Below are positions 44,889 through 55,121 of a stretch of 64,000 bases of DNA, in pieces. Both the position numbers and the translations under genes were made by a program. The stretch comes from Zoroaster sp. YZ-2022. Taxonomy: Eukaryota > Echinodermata > Asteroidea > Forcipulatida > Zoroasteridae. How positions within the stretch are numbered: the stretch's first letter is position 1; every line of letters begins with the position of its first letter. Below the pieces are notes generated by a model. That model did no database searches. It worked only from the letters and a program-made list of their open reading frames with translations, and was not told the origin of the DNA. The stretch is from NCBI GenBank assembly GCA_029582265.1, contig CM055828.1, positions 31,431,263-31,495,262 on the forward strand, read 5' to 3'.

Positions 44889-45336
44889 CCACTTCGTGGC
44901 AAAATAACAGACAGACCTTTCCATGTCTGACCATCACATCCTTAAGTATGACGGACGTAACAGTTTCCGCCAGTACACTATCGTGAAGTTTTCCTTAAAT
45001 ATTTATTTAATTAATTAATTAATTAATTAATCTCTCTGTACTGCGAGGATAGATGTCGTCGCTTCGCGCCTCCGACTGGCGTCAACAATAACGGTTTCCG
45101 CCAGTACACAATCGTGAAACATCATTTCACCACTTCGTGGCAAATAAGTATGACGTCACGGACGTCATACTTAAAGCCCGCCCTCTCGCGCTTGCGCGCT
45201 AACACTACTCAACACAAGTTTGCACATTATTTTTTGCACCACACTCACGCACTCATTTTAGCACATTTTTGCACCACACTCATTTTGCACATTTTCCCTC
45301 CACCAACGGGGTCCGAAAAGCGCCTCATATGCTACT
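44889..45336. repeat. Direct repeats and palindromes upstream of GPCR copy 2
   Basis: TTTCACCACTTCGTGGCAAA occurs at 44885 and 45124, and TTTCCGCCAGTACAC at 44965 and 45090. A TAAT run sits at 45010-45032. At 45150-45210 is a copy of the arm segment with TATGACGTCACGGACGTCATA and CTCTCGCGC...GCGCTAACAC, so arm sequence continues right up to the receptor copy. Confidence 0.65.
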
Positions 45337-45360
45337 GATGTTAATTTCACAGAAGATACT

Positions 45361-46461
45361 ATGGGTAACTCAACTGACAGCCCGCCGTTTGAATTCAGTG
45401 ACTATACCCAAAGAGTCGTTGTAGCCACAATGTTTCTGATCGCGTCCGTCGTAGGTGCCATCGGAAACTCCCTGGTGATCGTGGCCGTGCTTCTGTCAAA
45501 AAAGCTCCGTACAGTCACTAATGCTTTCGTGGTGAACCTCAGCATCGCTGACTTGCTGACGTCTCTGGCCCTCCCGTGGAACACAGTTGCCTTGCTAAGC
45601 GTGGACGGCTTTCCAGTAGGAGATTGGGTCTGCAAAGTGGTTGCCATCGTGCTTGCCACAAGTGTCGGCTGTAGCCTGTACATGCTGGCGTCCATCGCCC
45701 TCAACCGATTGCTGCTGATCACCAGAGCCACAACCACCTACCAGATTATGTACACGCCGAAGAAGATCGCCGTGTTGTTGATACTTACCTGGCTGTTCCC
45801 GCTTGTCATTACCCTCCTACCGCCACTCTTAAATATGGGTGCAATCGGGTATATCCATCAGTACCATATGTGTGGTCTCATCTCCTGGCCCCCTAAATCC
45901 ATCTTCTATAAACTCATCATAGCCGGTGCGTTTTACCCTCTCCCTCGCATCACCATTATCGTCTGCTACATCCTCCTCTGGATGCATCTCAAGCGTCACG
46001 CCAAGATGATGGTAAGCTGTCCTGAGCCAAACATCGATTCCACTGCCAACAACCTCTCCACAGTCTCTAATCACGTCGACAAAATCGCAACTCCAAATAA
46101 CCCAGGCACTAGTACCGGTACCATCGTGAGGAGTGGGACCCTCAGCCGCAAACGAATGAGCCACCGTCAGTACAAGATTACCAAGAACATGTTCTATATC
46201 GTATGTGCTTTCATGCTTTGTCTAACCCCTTACGCTATATGTCTAGTTTTTGATAGAGACTCAGCGATACCGTATGCTGCCGCCATCTTATTCATCAACA
46301 GTTGTGTCAACCCCTTTATTTATGCAACCAAGCACCCACACTTCAAGACTGTCTTTAGCTGCATGTTACATCGCCAGTGGGACCACATTCCAGAGCCTTC
46401 TGATACACTTAAGGCATTGAGAGGCAGACACTTATGTGGGAGAAGCGGTCTAAACGCATAA
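45361..46461 (+). CDS. Class A (rhodopsin-type) GPCR, copy 2
   Basis: Single-exon receptor of 366 residues, about 95% identical to copy 1 (20 residue changes over the shared length by hand count). The start is MGNSTDSPPF, equal to the second Met of copy 1; the first residues of copy 1, with one N-glycosylation site, are encoded upstream here but without an in-frame ATG. All receptor motifs are kept (NRLLLITR, CLTPYA, NPFIY, both disulphide cysteines), so it looks functional. Seven of the changes fall in extracellular loop 2 (positions 45833-45912). Only about 25 bp upstream of the ATG are shared with copy 1, so the promoter is different and borders transposon-derived sequence. Confidence 0.92.
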   Translation: MGNSTDSPPFEFSDYTQRVVVATMFLIASVVGAIGNSLVIVAVLLSKKLRTVTNAFVVNLSIADLLTSLALPWNTVALLSVDGFPVGDWVCKVVAIVLATSVGCSLYMLASIALNRLLLITRATTTYQIMYTPKKIAVLLILTWLFPLVITLLPPLLNMGAIGYIHQYHMCGLISWPPKSIFYKLIIAGAFYPLPRITIIVCYILLWMHLKRHAKMMVSCPEPNIDSTANNLSTVSNHVDKIATPNNPGTSTGTIVRSGTLSRKRMSHRQYKITKNMFYIVCAFMLCLTPYAICLVFDRDSAIPYAAAILFINSCVNPFIYATKHPHFKTVFSCMLHRQWDHIPEPSDTLKALRGRHLCGRSGLNA

Positions 46462-47538
46462 GAGTGGATAGAAAATTTTAACTTTGTGCCTACATCCCCA
46501 GTTCAATTTACTTTTACAAGTGAAACGCAATATGTTATATTGAACTGTATCTTTACTTTGCACGTTATATCACACTTTACTCAATCTTAATTGATATATA
46601 TTTATTTGTTAAAACAATTCATGCCAAAACCTTTCACAGACTCCACTGATGATCACATTATTACTGCTATTGACCACCGGTGTTACAAATTGTTAAAAGA
46701 ACTGCCTGCAATTCTGCTCAGTATTAAACTTCAAATAAACCAATTGCATTTTATATCCATGGAGGCCCAAAATAAATTGGGTTTTTTTCCCCCAGAATAA
46801 GCTTAAGCCAAAAAAGTGTACGGTTTCTGGTCGCCTCAGACCAGAAACGCAAAATTGATGGGTCTTTTGATTATGAAATTGATATTTTTCTAATAAAAGA
46901 TGATCCACATTTGAAAAATATGATTGTGACATTATCGATGATTATTTTATTGAAGCTCTCGCGAACACCGTGTGTTTGTTCCAACAAACACTTGAGCTAT
47001 AGATAGTTTTCTTTTTGTTTTTGCTATGAAACGATGTCCAATTGCAGCCAAAATTGCTGGATCGATTGGAATTCTGCCGTGCTGTGTTTTAAACGACTTG
47101 TTCACATGGGGATAAGAACGTTTGCCCGATTTGTGAGGCCTCTCTCAGACACCATACTTTGTAATAACCTCGCATACATTCGTCACATTTTTCACTTGTT
47201 GGGGAAAAAAAGGAAGAAAGGCCAACAAAAAGCCAACAAGAAACCTGACACATTTGGGCTTAAATCTTGCTGCATGCGTAAAGGGCTTTAGAGTCTATGA
47301 AAATCATTTCCTTTATGCATTTGTATAAACCAAACAACTCAATATACTTTTTACCTCATAGCCCTTTTTTTGCACATAAAGATTTAAAGTCGCACATTGT
47401 CCTCTTTAGCGGCCTTTCAAATTTAAAGAAGGTATGACATTGGTAAAGTTACCTAATTACAAAATGACCGAATTATCATCCGAAAGCTAATCATTTATGT
47501 GAAGTTGTTAAGGGTATACTAATTTATACCCTCAAATG

Positions 47539-48092
47539 CAGGGACGTGCACAGGGTTGTAGAGGGGCAGGGGCTCAGAGTCTGAAAAGGGCAGTGTAATT
47601 CCATGCGAGCGCGCGTAGCGCGCGAGCTAAAAAAAATTTGGGCGTTTATTTATTAATAAAAACGCATAATATGGTTTTTAACATTACAATCAGATCAGAT
47701 TATGTTGATGACTGGTTTTCATTTACAATCTGATCTGGTGGTGAAATGAGCCACGGGATGTCAATTTCGTGTTTCAGTGACAGCGTGTGCCTGCCTATCA
47801 AAGACGTATAGGCGCGCGCGGCTATGCGTGAAATCTAGTTTCGCGGAGGGGCACATGCAGGCCCGTGCACAGGAATAGTAAGGGGCATCTCTGCTGACCT
47901 AATATTTATTCTAATTTTATTCTATCCTGACATCTTTCAACTAGGCAGGGCAGTCTATGTGCAACAGGAACTTAATAATTCATTCAAAAAAAAAAAAAAA
48001 AAAACACCTTGGGCTAAAAAGGGCACTTTTTATACTAGGCAAAAAGGGCAGGGGCTCAAGCACCCTTTGGGACCTATGTATGCACGTGCCTG
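47539..48092. mobile_element. hAT-type MITE, insertion absent from copy 1
   Basis: Ends CAGGGACGTGCACAGGG and, in complement, CAGGCACGTGC, flanked by CTCAAATG at 47531-47538 and 48093-48100. The matching site in copy 1 (near 36793) has a single CTCAAATG followed by TATTCTAG, that is, the empty site. It contains a GCGCGCGTAGCGCGCG palindrome near 47610 and an A run. Confidence 0.92.
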
Positions 48093-48937
48093 CTCAAATG
48101 TATTCTAGAAAGCACCAACAAATATGAACATACAAAAATAAAATAAATAAATAAACAAAATCAAAACCCTGCCGGCAACCTTTATTTCTCACCTGGAATG
48201 TGCATTGAGATCAAACTTTCAAGGTTAGTTGTTATAATATAAATCTTGAATCGAAGCGCGTATGCATGCATACCATAGAAGCAGTTTTGCGTTCCAAAAT
48301 ATTGATTTACCTTCTATTTAAAGATGTATCTTTCCTGTTTGTTCGCTTTTTGTTTAAACCGGTAATTTCCCGTTAGAAAGGAAAACAAATACTTTGAAAT
48401 TTCCGTGGCATTAGTGTACCAAGGTAGTTCTAGTTACAACCTCGTTACAAATACGTATTTTGGCCAGATCAAGGTAGTATCTTTGTACAGATTTCCTGGA
48501 TGATAACCTGGAATAGGATACGATGTTGTTGGTGTTGTTATAGTTAATAGTTTATGCACTGTAAATAATTTCAGAAGCGTGGTTTAACAGTAAAAAAAGT
48601 GCCAACATTAATAATTTACAACAGAACCCACCATTAATTTTAATCAAGGGGCATTTTATCTGTGAAATAATAAACATGTTTCACACGAGTTTTTGAGGAA
48701 TTTGTCATTTTAAAGCACTTATTTTGCCTTCATCAATTTAAAGGATGAGTAGACAGGTATAAAATACAATTTTATGCCTAAAAATGCGGGTTGAGCGCAA
48801 TGTGACAATAACCATAAAATGTGGGCATAATACCAGAAGTCTATTATCTACATTATTATGTAGATAATTCATACCGATATACTGTATTTGTGCAAATACA
48901 CTGTATGTGTAGACCTACATGTATGTACAATTGTATA

Positions 48938-49137
48938 CACTGTAAGAAATATTGGGCAAACACGGTTGATATGTTGCCCAACACTGGTCAACATATCAAC
49001 AGGTTACACAGTTGGTTTACCATTGCCCAATGTTGGATAATTTTTTGCCAAAATATGTGAACAGTTGTGGTAAATACTGACCAATTCTGGGAGAAATAAC
49101 CTTACCCAACCCCATGTTGCCCAACGTTTTTACAGTG
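48938..49137. mobile_element. TA-flanked MITE, 200 bp
   Basis: CACTGTAAGAAATATTGGGC and TTTTTACAGTG ends, TA on both sides (48936-48937 and 49138-49139). Near-identical to 16093-16295. Confidence 0.85.
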
Positions 49138-49411
49138 TAGTGATCTTTGTCGTCCACAGAAGTTCATTTTAGTTCATCATGGAAATAATAATATAATTTC
49201 TAGGAAATGTTTGTCAGGGTGTCCAGATGTACGTGAGGATGTTTAGTTAAGGAAACAACTTAAAATAATGTGGTTTAGGTGTTTGTACATGTTATTGCTA
49301 TGATGGGAATTGGTAACTGGAAATGTTTCCTGATAAAACACTTCAATTCAGAATATTTTGGGAAAGTTTTATTTTTTTAAGTTTCAAGTTTCAAGTTTCA
49401 AGATTCATCAT

Positions 49412-50062
49412 TGCATACCCGGAAAAACGGAACTTGTGTGGCTGAAAAAAACTGTCTGAAACAAACTGACATGCACAGTGCTTTGCAAATCATTAAATAC
49501 AGTGACTGTTGGAAGGCAGTGGACTTTTCCCATTACAACAAAAAAGCCTCCATGTTTAACTTTTAGGAATAACATTACAAGAACAAGATCCTATTAAAGG
49601 TTCACTGTTCATGTTCATTGAAATTAATAGAAACATTAGTTGCTTAATGGGACTATAATTTTGAATAACTATAGTTAAAAATATAAAAAATAGTTAAGCA
49701 GAGGCCTCTTCATACCTGATGTATAAATGTTTACTTTTTGGGAATTGTTATATCATTTCACTAGCAAAATCAACACAATTTTAGTATTGGTGTGACGATT
49801 AGGATCGCTTTTTGTGGAGATGAAGCGTGTGGGGTACGGTAGATATTAGTATTTGACAAAAGTGACGAAAGCTTGAAAGCTTGTTGTTATACAAACCTTT
49901 ACGTATGGCTTTAAAACAACAAAAAACAGGAAATAAAATTCACTTATTCAATAAACAACAATTTTGTATAAACAATATAAACACATGGAATAATAAACAC
50001 CGAAATCGCTCTATCAAAATGTTCATAGTTTGGTTAATATATACAATCACGTATCTTTAAAT
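49412..50062. other. No gene recognised
   Basis: AT-rich. Nothing seen. Confidence 0.4.
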
Positions 50063-50326
50063 ATGGAAGCATTTATAGACATTTCACCAATGGTGTATGT
50101 ACAATCACTTTATTTTGAGCTAGTGTGCGATCCATGGTTCAGCACTATATACTCTTGAACATTTATTTGGGGGGGGGGGGGGCGGCGTTGGAGGTTAAAT
50201 ATGGAAGCATTTATAGACATTTCACCAATGGTGTATATACAATCACTTTATTTTGAGCTAGTGTGCGATCCATGATTCATCACCATATACTCTTGAACTT
50301 TTTTGGGGGGCGGCGTTGGAGGTTAA
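50063..50326. repeat. Tandem duplication of ~132 bp
   Basis: Two adjacent, almost identical copies (ATATGGAAGCATTTATAGAC to GGCGGCGTTGGAGGTTAA). The poly-G run inside is longer in the first copy. Confidence 0.85.
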
Positions 50327-50426
50327 GTATTGTTTTTTTATGAAGATTAAGAAATAGAAACTGATCAAGTAAGCTTTTAGATACTAATGTAATTGGGTTA
50401 TTATTCAAAGTGGACCCTACATTTAA

Positions 50427-50694
50427 AGTGAAGGTACAACATTGGTAATAACCTCATTGCAACATTGCCCAATTATCCGAAAGACAACAAAGACAACTAT
50501 AGCCTACACGTACACATTTACAAAAAAGCTGCCCACTCCAACGTTTTGCTCCAAATGTTTTCACTCTTTTCACAGGACTTATATAGACTCCGCATTAAGC
50601 TGAAATGAATAGGATTTTGTATATCTTGATTCAAAGAAAGTTAAAATACTCATAAAACCAGTTTTGCCATCATTACCGATGCTACACCTTTCTT
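50427..50694. mobile_element. TTAA-flanked MITE
   Basis: Ends AGTGAAGGTACAACATTGG and, in complement, AAGAAAGGTGTAGCATCGG. TTAA at 50423-50426 and 50695-50698. Same family as 13908-14663. Confidence 0.6.
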
Positions 50695-50698
50695 TTAA

Positions 50699-51303
50699 AG
50701 CCTTTTAAATCGAAATGTTGTATCGATCATCAACAGACGCAATCAAACATCAATGTTCCCTGTCTGAAATCTCCTTCCTTGACGGTGACCGAATGACGTA
50801 ATGGTATAATGGCGTATGGCCGCCGCGTCATGCGCACATGCATGAATGTCATAAAAAAACAAATAACTAACAGATGTGCATTGTCTGTGTTCATTTCTCT
50901 ATGGTGATAGTATTGACAACCGAATCGACCCATTTACGACCGACCTAGTTTCAGCTAGGTACTATCTTTTCTGGGAAAATAGAATAATTTAATTGACCAC
51001 TTCCGTCCCGATCTCAACGTGAACGGATCGATGGCAAAGTCGATCTATTCATTTTGACCAAACTAATTATCTTTTTTCCCCCTCAAACAGAACATCTTCA
51101 AATATTTTGCTATTTATAATTATATTGAATAATCACTAATTCATAACTGTCTTGTTATACCGACATACAGTCCGTCTGAAAATTAGTTTGATTAGTTTTA
51201 ATGTACCATTAATTAGCTAACTAACTAGAGGCGACCTGTCCGGTTTACTCCGTCGGATCATAAGAATTTGTACATTCAGGAAGCCAACACGAATGGACAT
51301 CAA
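50699..51303. other. No gene recognised
   Basis: No exon or repeat recognised. Confidence 0.4.
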
Positions 51304-51432
51304 CATTGACCCTCGAAAAATCCTTGAAAAAATCCTTGAAAAACCCTTGAAAAATCTTTGAAAATCTTTGACAAATCTTTGACAAATCCTTGAAACCCTT
51401 AAAAACCCTTGAAAAAATCCTTGAAAACCAAA
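51304..51432. repeat. CCTTGAAAAAT minisatellite (~11-bp unit)
   Basis: About eleven imperfect units of (T)CCTTGAAAAA. The minus-strand frames full of GFSRIFKGF are its translation. Confidence 0.85.
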
Positions 51433-52027
51433 AATTTGCTGACACACCCATTTATTCACCCTTAAATAACCCTTAGAAAAAACCGGTATAGGGATTACGC
51501 CCCCTGCGTTAAGCCCTGAAGCTAAATGACCCCATGCTAATGCACCTCTGCGTGATAACTGAGACCCATATCACCTGAATATTTACCCGTTTTCTGATGG
51601 AGGGAAGGTCTTCCATAGTTAGCACGGACTTCTTTTGCGGTAACCTAGCGGCGATGCTTTTGACGTGTGGCTTGACCCATCCAAGTCGAGGCTTGAAGGC
51701 TGGCCTCATTTCTGAGTAGTGGGCATGCTTCGAGTTGCGGACGGTCTAGTGAGAAATAACAAGAGAGGTCGCAGGTTCGAATTGACATTTTCTTTTTGTT
51801 CTTATACTTCACACAATCAATTTGAATTTAACCTCCTCGTTTCCCTGTTGTTTACACCTCTAACAACTGAACCTGCTGAAATTTCAAACCCACAAATCTA
51901 AATAAGAATTACAAATATGAACATTCAGCTGCCTCGCTGCAAAATCACAAACCTATCTGAGACAAATATCGGTATTTGGAAACGTTCGTTCATTTTCATC
52001 CATTTAATTTTCAAGAATTATACCTAA
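51433..52027. other. No gene recognised
   Basis: A tRNA-like fragment (GGTCTAGTGAGAAATAACAAG, then GGTCGCAGGTTCGAATT with a box B match) at 51735-51785 may be a SINE relic. Nothing else. Confidence 0.35.
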
Positions 52028-53440
52028 TACGAAAGCCCATTAGTGCCATCGTCATTTTATTTTCGAGAGCAGTTATTTTTATTTTTGAGAGCAGTTATTT
52101 TTATTTTCGAGAGCAGTTATTTTTATTTTCCAGAGCAGTTATTTTTATTTTCGAGAGCAGTTATTGTTATTTTCGGGATCTTTACGAAACAAAGTTTTGG
52201 TCGCGGGCTTTGCCTTATTTTATGTACAACAGCGATTACAGGCCTGATAGCGGAATGGCCCCGTTTCACAAAGGCCATAGGACGCGCAGTCTATTTTTAG
52301 TAACTTTCGGTTTTACCGCTATTTATATTTTCCAGAGCAGTTATTTATATTTTCGAGAGCAGTTATTTTTATTTTCGAGAGCAGTTATTTATATTTTCAA
52401 GAGCAGCTATTTTGATTTTCGAGAGCAGTTATTTTTATTTTCGAGAGCAGTTATTTTTATTTTCCAGAGCTTTATTTTTGTCTTTTTTGAAGCAGCTGTT
52501 CGATTTCCGGAAGCCATCATCATCTATGGCTGCGGCAGCTTCGGACCACGGAGTCTGCATTTGATCAGGCGTTACTTTAGTTTAGGACTTAATTATGACG
52601 AAATAATTGCTTCATTTGCTTCTAATCATAATATCTTTATCAGCAAGCGTAACCTAAACCGTAAATTGCGAGAACTTTGCCTTTATCGCCGAAACACCAC
52701 GTAGACATCGTAGATGTTGCATGTTTTATAGAAGGGCAGTTGAGTACCTCAGGGCAACTTTGTGGTTACCGGTGGATGCACCTGAGATGCCTTCAGAATG
52801 GAATTATGGTAAGCCGAGAAACAGTGCGCCATCTTCTGGGATTACTAGACCCAGAGGGAGTCGAGCAAAGAAGGCGGCGGCGGCTACAGAGAAGGACATA
52901 CAACGGAAGAGGCCCAAACTTTGTGTGGCACTTGGACTCTTATGACAAACTAAAGCCTTACGGATGTATCGACGGGTATTCAAGACAGATCCTCTGGCTT
53001 GAAGCCTCTCTGACAAATAGTGACCCTGGCGTTATTGCGGGGTATTTCATGGAAACTGTGAGAAACAAAGTAGGTTGTCCTAGACAGTTCTGTTCGACAG
53101 ATGCAACAGTTCTTGAGAAGAAACTCTCAAGATGCATTTGCAGGGGAGAGGAGCTTCCTCGAAGGAAGCAGTCAGCGCATTGAGTTCTGGTGGGGCATTC
53201 TGAGGAAACACTGCTCCCAGTATTACAGCTGCGCTTTTGAGGAATGTATGCAAGCTGCATGCACTAGCTACACTGCATACACAGGCTAGGCGTCCGCGCG
53301 AAACATGTGCTTCTTGAAAATAAAAATAATTGCTCTGGAAAATAAAAATAACTGCTCTTGAAAATATAAATAACTGCTCTCGAAAATAAAAATAACTGCT
53401 CTCGAAAATAAAATGACGATGGCACTAATGGGCGTTCGTA
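52028..53440 (+). mobile_element. Integrase-type DNA transposon with minisatellite-built inverted ends
   Basis: Outer ends TACGAAAGCCCATTAGTGCC and, in complement, TACGAACGCCCATTAGTGCC. Just inside, each end carries tandem 22-bp units (CGAGAGCAGTTATTTTTATT): about five at 52065-52170, another array at 52325-52470 and, inverted, about four at 53317-53410. The interior encodes a broken rve-type integrase. The protein type resembles the IS3EU/Ginger-like eukaryotic integrases; which one cannot be settled here. Repeat-built long ends recall foldback elements. No matching target duplication was found. Confidence 0.75.
52500..53289 (+). pseudogene. rve/DDE integrase-like transposase, broken
   Basis: Segments in order: an N-terminal helix-turn-helix-like region (IRRYFSLGLNYDEIIASF, then LNRKLRELCLYRR); a frameshift near 52690; GQLCGYRWMHLRCLQNGI, VSRETVRHLLGLLDPEGV, RRRRRLQRRTY; the catalytic start FVWHLDSYDKLKPYG and IDGYSRQILWLEA. 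A deletion removes the usual residues around the second catalytic Asp (only CSTD remains), and a second frameshift precedes FLRRNSQDAFAGERSF and SQRIEFWWGILRK, which holds the last catalytic Glu. The protein family is common in invertebrate and fish genomes; this copy cannot encode an active enzyme. Confidence 0.8.
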
Positions 53441-53630
53441 CATTAAAGTTACCTGCAAACGTTTAATAAAATAACAATGCTTACATTTTCGAAAATTGAA
53501 TAAAATCTGTTTCACGTTTATTTTTTTGTTTTTGTTTTTTTCAAAAAGCTGCAACTGTTTGTAATTTCATTAACATTTATAGGTTGGTGAAATTCTTGCG
53601 TCGGGAGATAAGCAAATTTATATAATTTTA

Positions 53631-53855
53631 CCCTACACCGACGTGTGTATAGCACTGTATACTCGGTGCTTTCCGAGTGTCTGTGAAAAAACTACACAGG
53701 CGACTCGGGCAAGCTTGGTGGTCGAGAGGTTAAGACTTCTGCACTAGTAAGCACGAGGTCGTGGGTTCGAATCCCGCCCGAGTCGCCTGTGTATTTTTTT
53801 CATAGACACTCGGAAAGCACTGAGTATACAGTGCTATACACACAATGGTGTAGGG
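53631..53855 (+). mobile_element. Palindromic element enclosing a tRNA-like gene
   Basis: Two arms of about 80 bp are nearly perfect inverted copies (CCCTACACC...GACTCGGG at the left, CCCGAGTC...GGTGTAGGG at the right). The 65-bp centre is a tRNA-like sequence whose end stem runs into the arms. Confidence 0.8.
53702..53785 (+). tRNA. tRNA-like sequence (type II, Ser/Leu-like), probably not a working tRNA
   Basis: Box A TGGTCGAGAGG fits TRGYNNARNNG and box B GGTTCGAATCC is canonical, at a spacing suited to a tRNA with a long variable arm. GACTCGGGC pairs with GCCCGAGTC as a long acceptor-like stem. I cannot assign a confident anticodon arm, so it may be only a Pol III promoter module. Confidence 0.45.
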
Positions 53856-54085
53856 CAAAATTGAATCAATTCAGTAACATTTGTACTAACTTTACACTTC
53901 AAAGATACCCCCCCCCCCAAATAAAAAATAAAATAAAATAAAATAAATCACATGAAAACATAATAATACACAAAATACAAAAATGCGCATAAAAATGTTG
54001 AGTTGTATTGGTTTTGCTGGGGGTGGGGCCACAAGAGGGGGGAAACTTCTGAAAAAAGGAGAGAAATTGGATTGAACCCAAACAA
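53856..54085. other. No gene recognised
   Basis: Poly-C and AAAAT runs (53908-53945). Nothing else. Confidence 0.4.
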
Positions 54086-54471
54086 GATAATAATAATAAT
54101 AATAATAATAATGTGTGGACTTATATAGCGCACGTATCCACCAACTGAGTGGTGCTGAAGGCGCATTATATTATTACCCCTGCTCATAAGGCTCATAAGG
54201 CTCATAAGAGTCATAAGGGTCATAAATCATTCCTGAAACCATCTCAGCTCCCTGGGGAGTATACAGCTCAGTTGCTGCCATTACAGCACATATAGGGCTA
54301 ATCAACCAACTCTGCCCTCACAGATACCCATTTAACCCCTGGGTGGAGAGAAGCAATTATGGTTAAGTGTCTTGCTCAAGGACACAAGTGTCACGGCCGG
54401 GATTCGAACCCACATTCTACTGCTAACACCAGAACTTGAGTCCGGTAAGCTAGACCGCTCGGCCACGACAC
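54086..54471 (-). repeat. tRNA-Leu SINE, full copy with internal minisatellite
   Basis: Same SINE as 32091-32439, inverted: ATT tail at 54087-54112, head at 54390-54471. It has extra CTCATAAGG units (54182-54227) that the 32-kb copy lacks. Confidence 0.88.
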
Positions 54472-54550
54472 TCGGACACTCCAGAGAGCTTTTGCCACGT
54501 CAGTCGATAAATCTGTGGGCATTATATTTACTCTGGATATTGTATGTGTT

Positions 54551-55121
54551 ATATCGTCCCTAATTTGCCATAGTGACCAATCCCGAATTAAGTTGGCATA
54601 GTGACCAATCCCGAATTAAGTTGGCATAGTGACCAATCCCGAATTAAGTTGGCATAGTGACCAATCCCGAATTAAGTTGGCATAGTGACCAATCCCGAAT
54701 TAAGTTGGCATAGTGACCAATCCCGAATTAAGTTGGCATAGTGACCAATCCCGAATTAAGTTGGCATAGTGACCAATCCCGAATTAAGTTGCCATAGTGA
54801 CCAATCCCGAATTAAGTTGGCATAGTGACCAATCCCGAATTAAGTAGGCATAGTGACCAATCCCGAATTAAGTTGGCATAGTGACCAATCCTGAATTAAG
54901 TTGCCATAGTGACCAATGTGGTATTGGTCACGTTGCCAAATTACAAAAATAGCCAGTTAGAGCATTCGTCATTTGAATGCATGCTCTATCTCCAAAACTA
55001 TAAGGAATACATGCATGTGGATTAGATACAATGGTAGGTCTCTTCCTGATGTACTAATGGGCGGGAAAACTTAAATTTGAAAAAAGTCGGATTGGTCACT
55101 ATGGCAAATTAGGGACGATAT
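54551..55121. mobile_element. TIR element with an internal 28-bp array
   Basis: Perfect 33-bp inverted ends (54551-54583 and 55089-55121; core CGTCCCTAATTTGCCATAG). ATAT at both borders may be a target duplication or part of the ends. Between them are the array (54567-54918) and about 170 bp of unique sequence. Confidence 0.88.
54567..54918. repeat. 28-bp tandem array, ~12.5 copies
   Basis: Unit CATAGTGACCAATCCCGAAT plus TAAGTTGG, almost perfectly repeated. The unit starts with the inner part of the element's own terminal repeat, so the array grew out of the terminus. Confidence 0.92.

Larger units (their letters stand above)
46462..49411 (+). repeat. Duplicated 3' flank of GPCR copy 2
   Basis: Direct copy of 35780-37508 with a hAT MITE insertion (47539-48092), an extra segment of about 620 bp (about 48530-49155) that itself contains a TA-MITE, and small indels (for example extra bases at 46573-46615). 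The block ends at 49411 at the same base where copy 1 meets the inverted-repeat element. Confidence 0.8.

Noticed and set aside
51976..52704. Open frame of 242 codons with repeated REQLFLFSRAVIFIF-like segments, resembling a membrane protein
   Set aside because: The hydrophobic part is the three-frame translation of a 22-bp minisatellite; only the last 70 or so codons belong to the integrase remnant.
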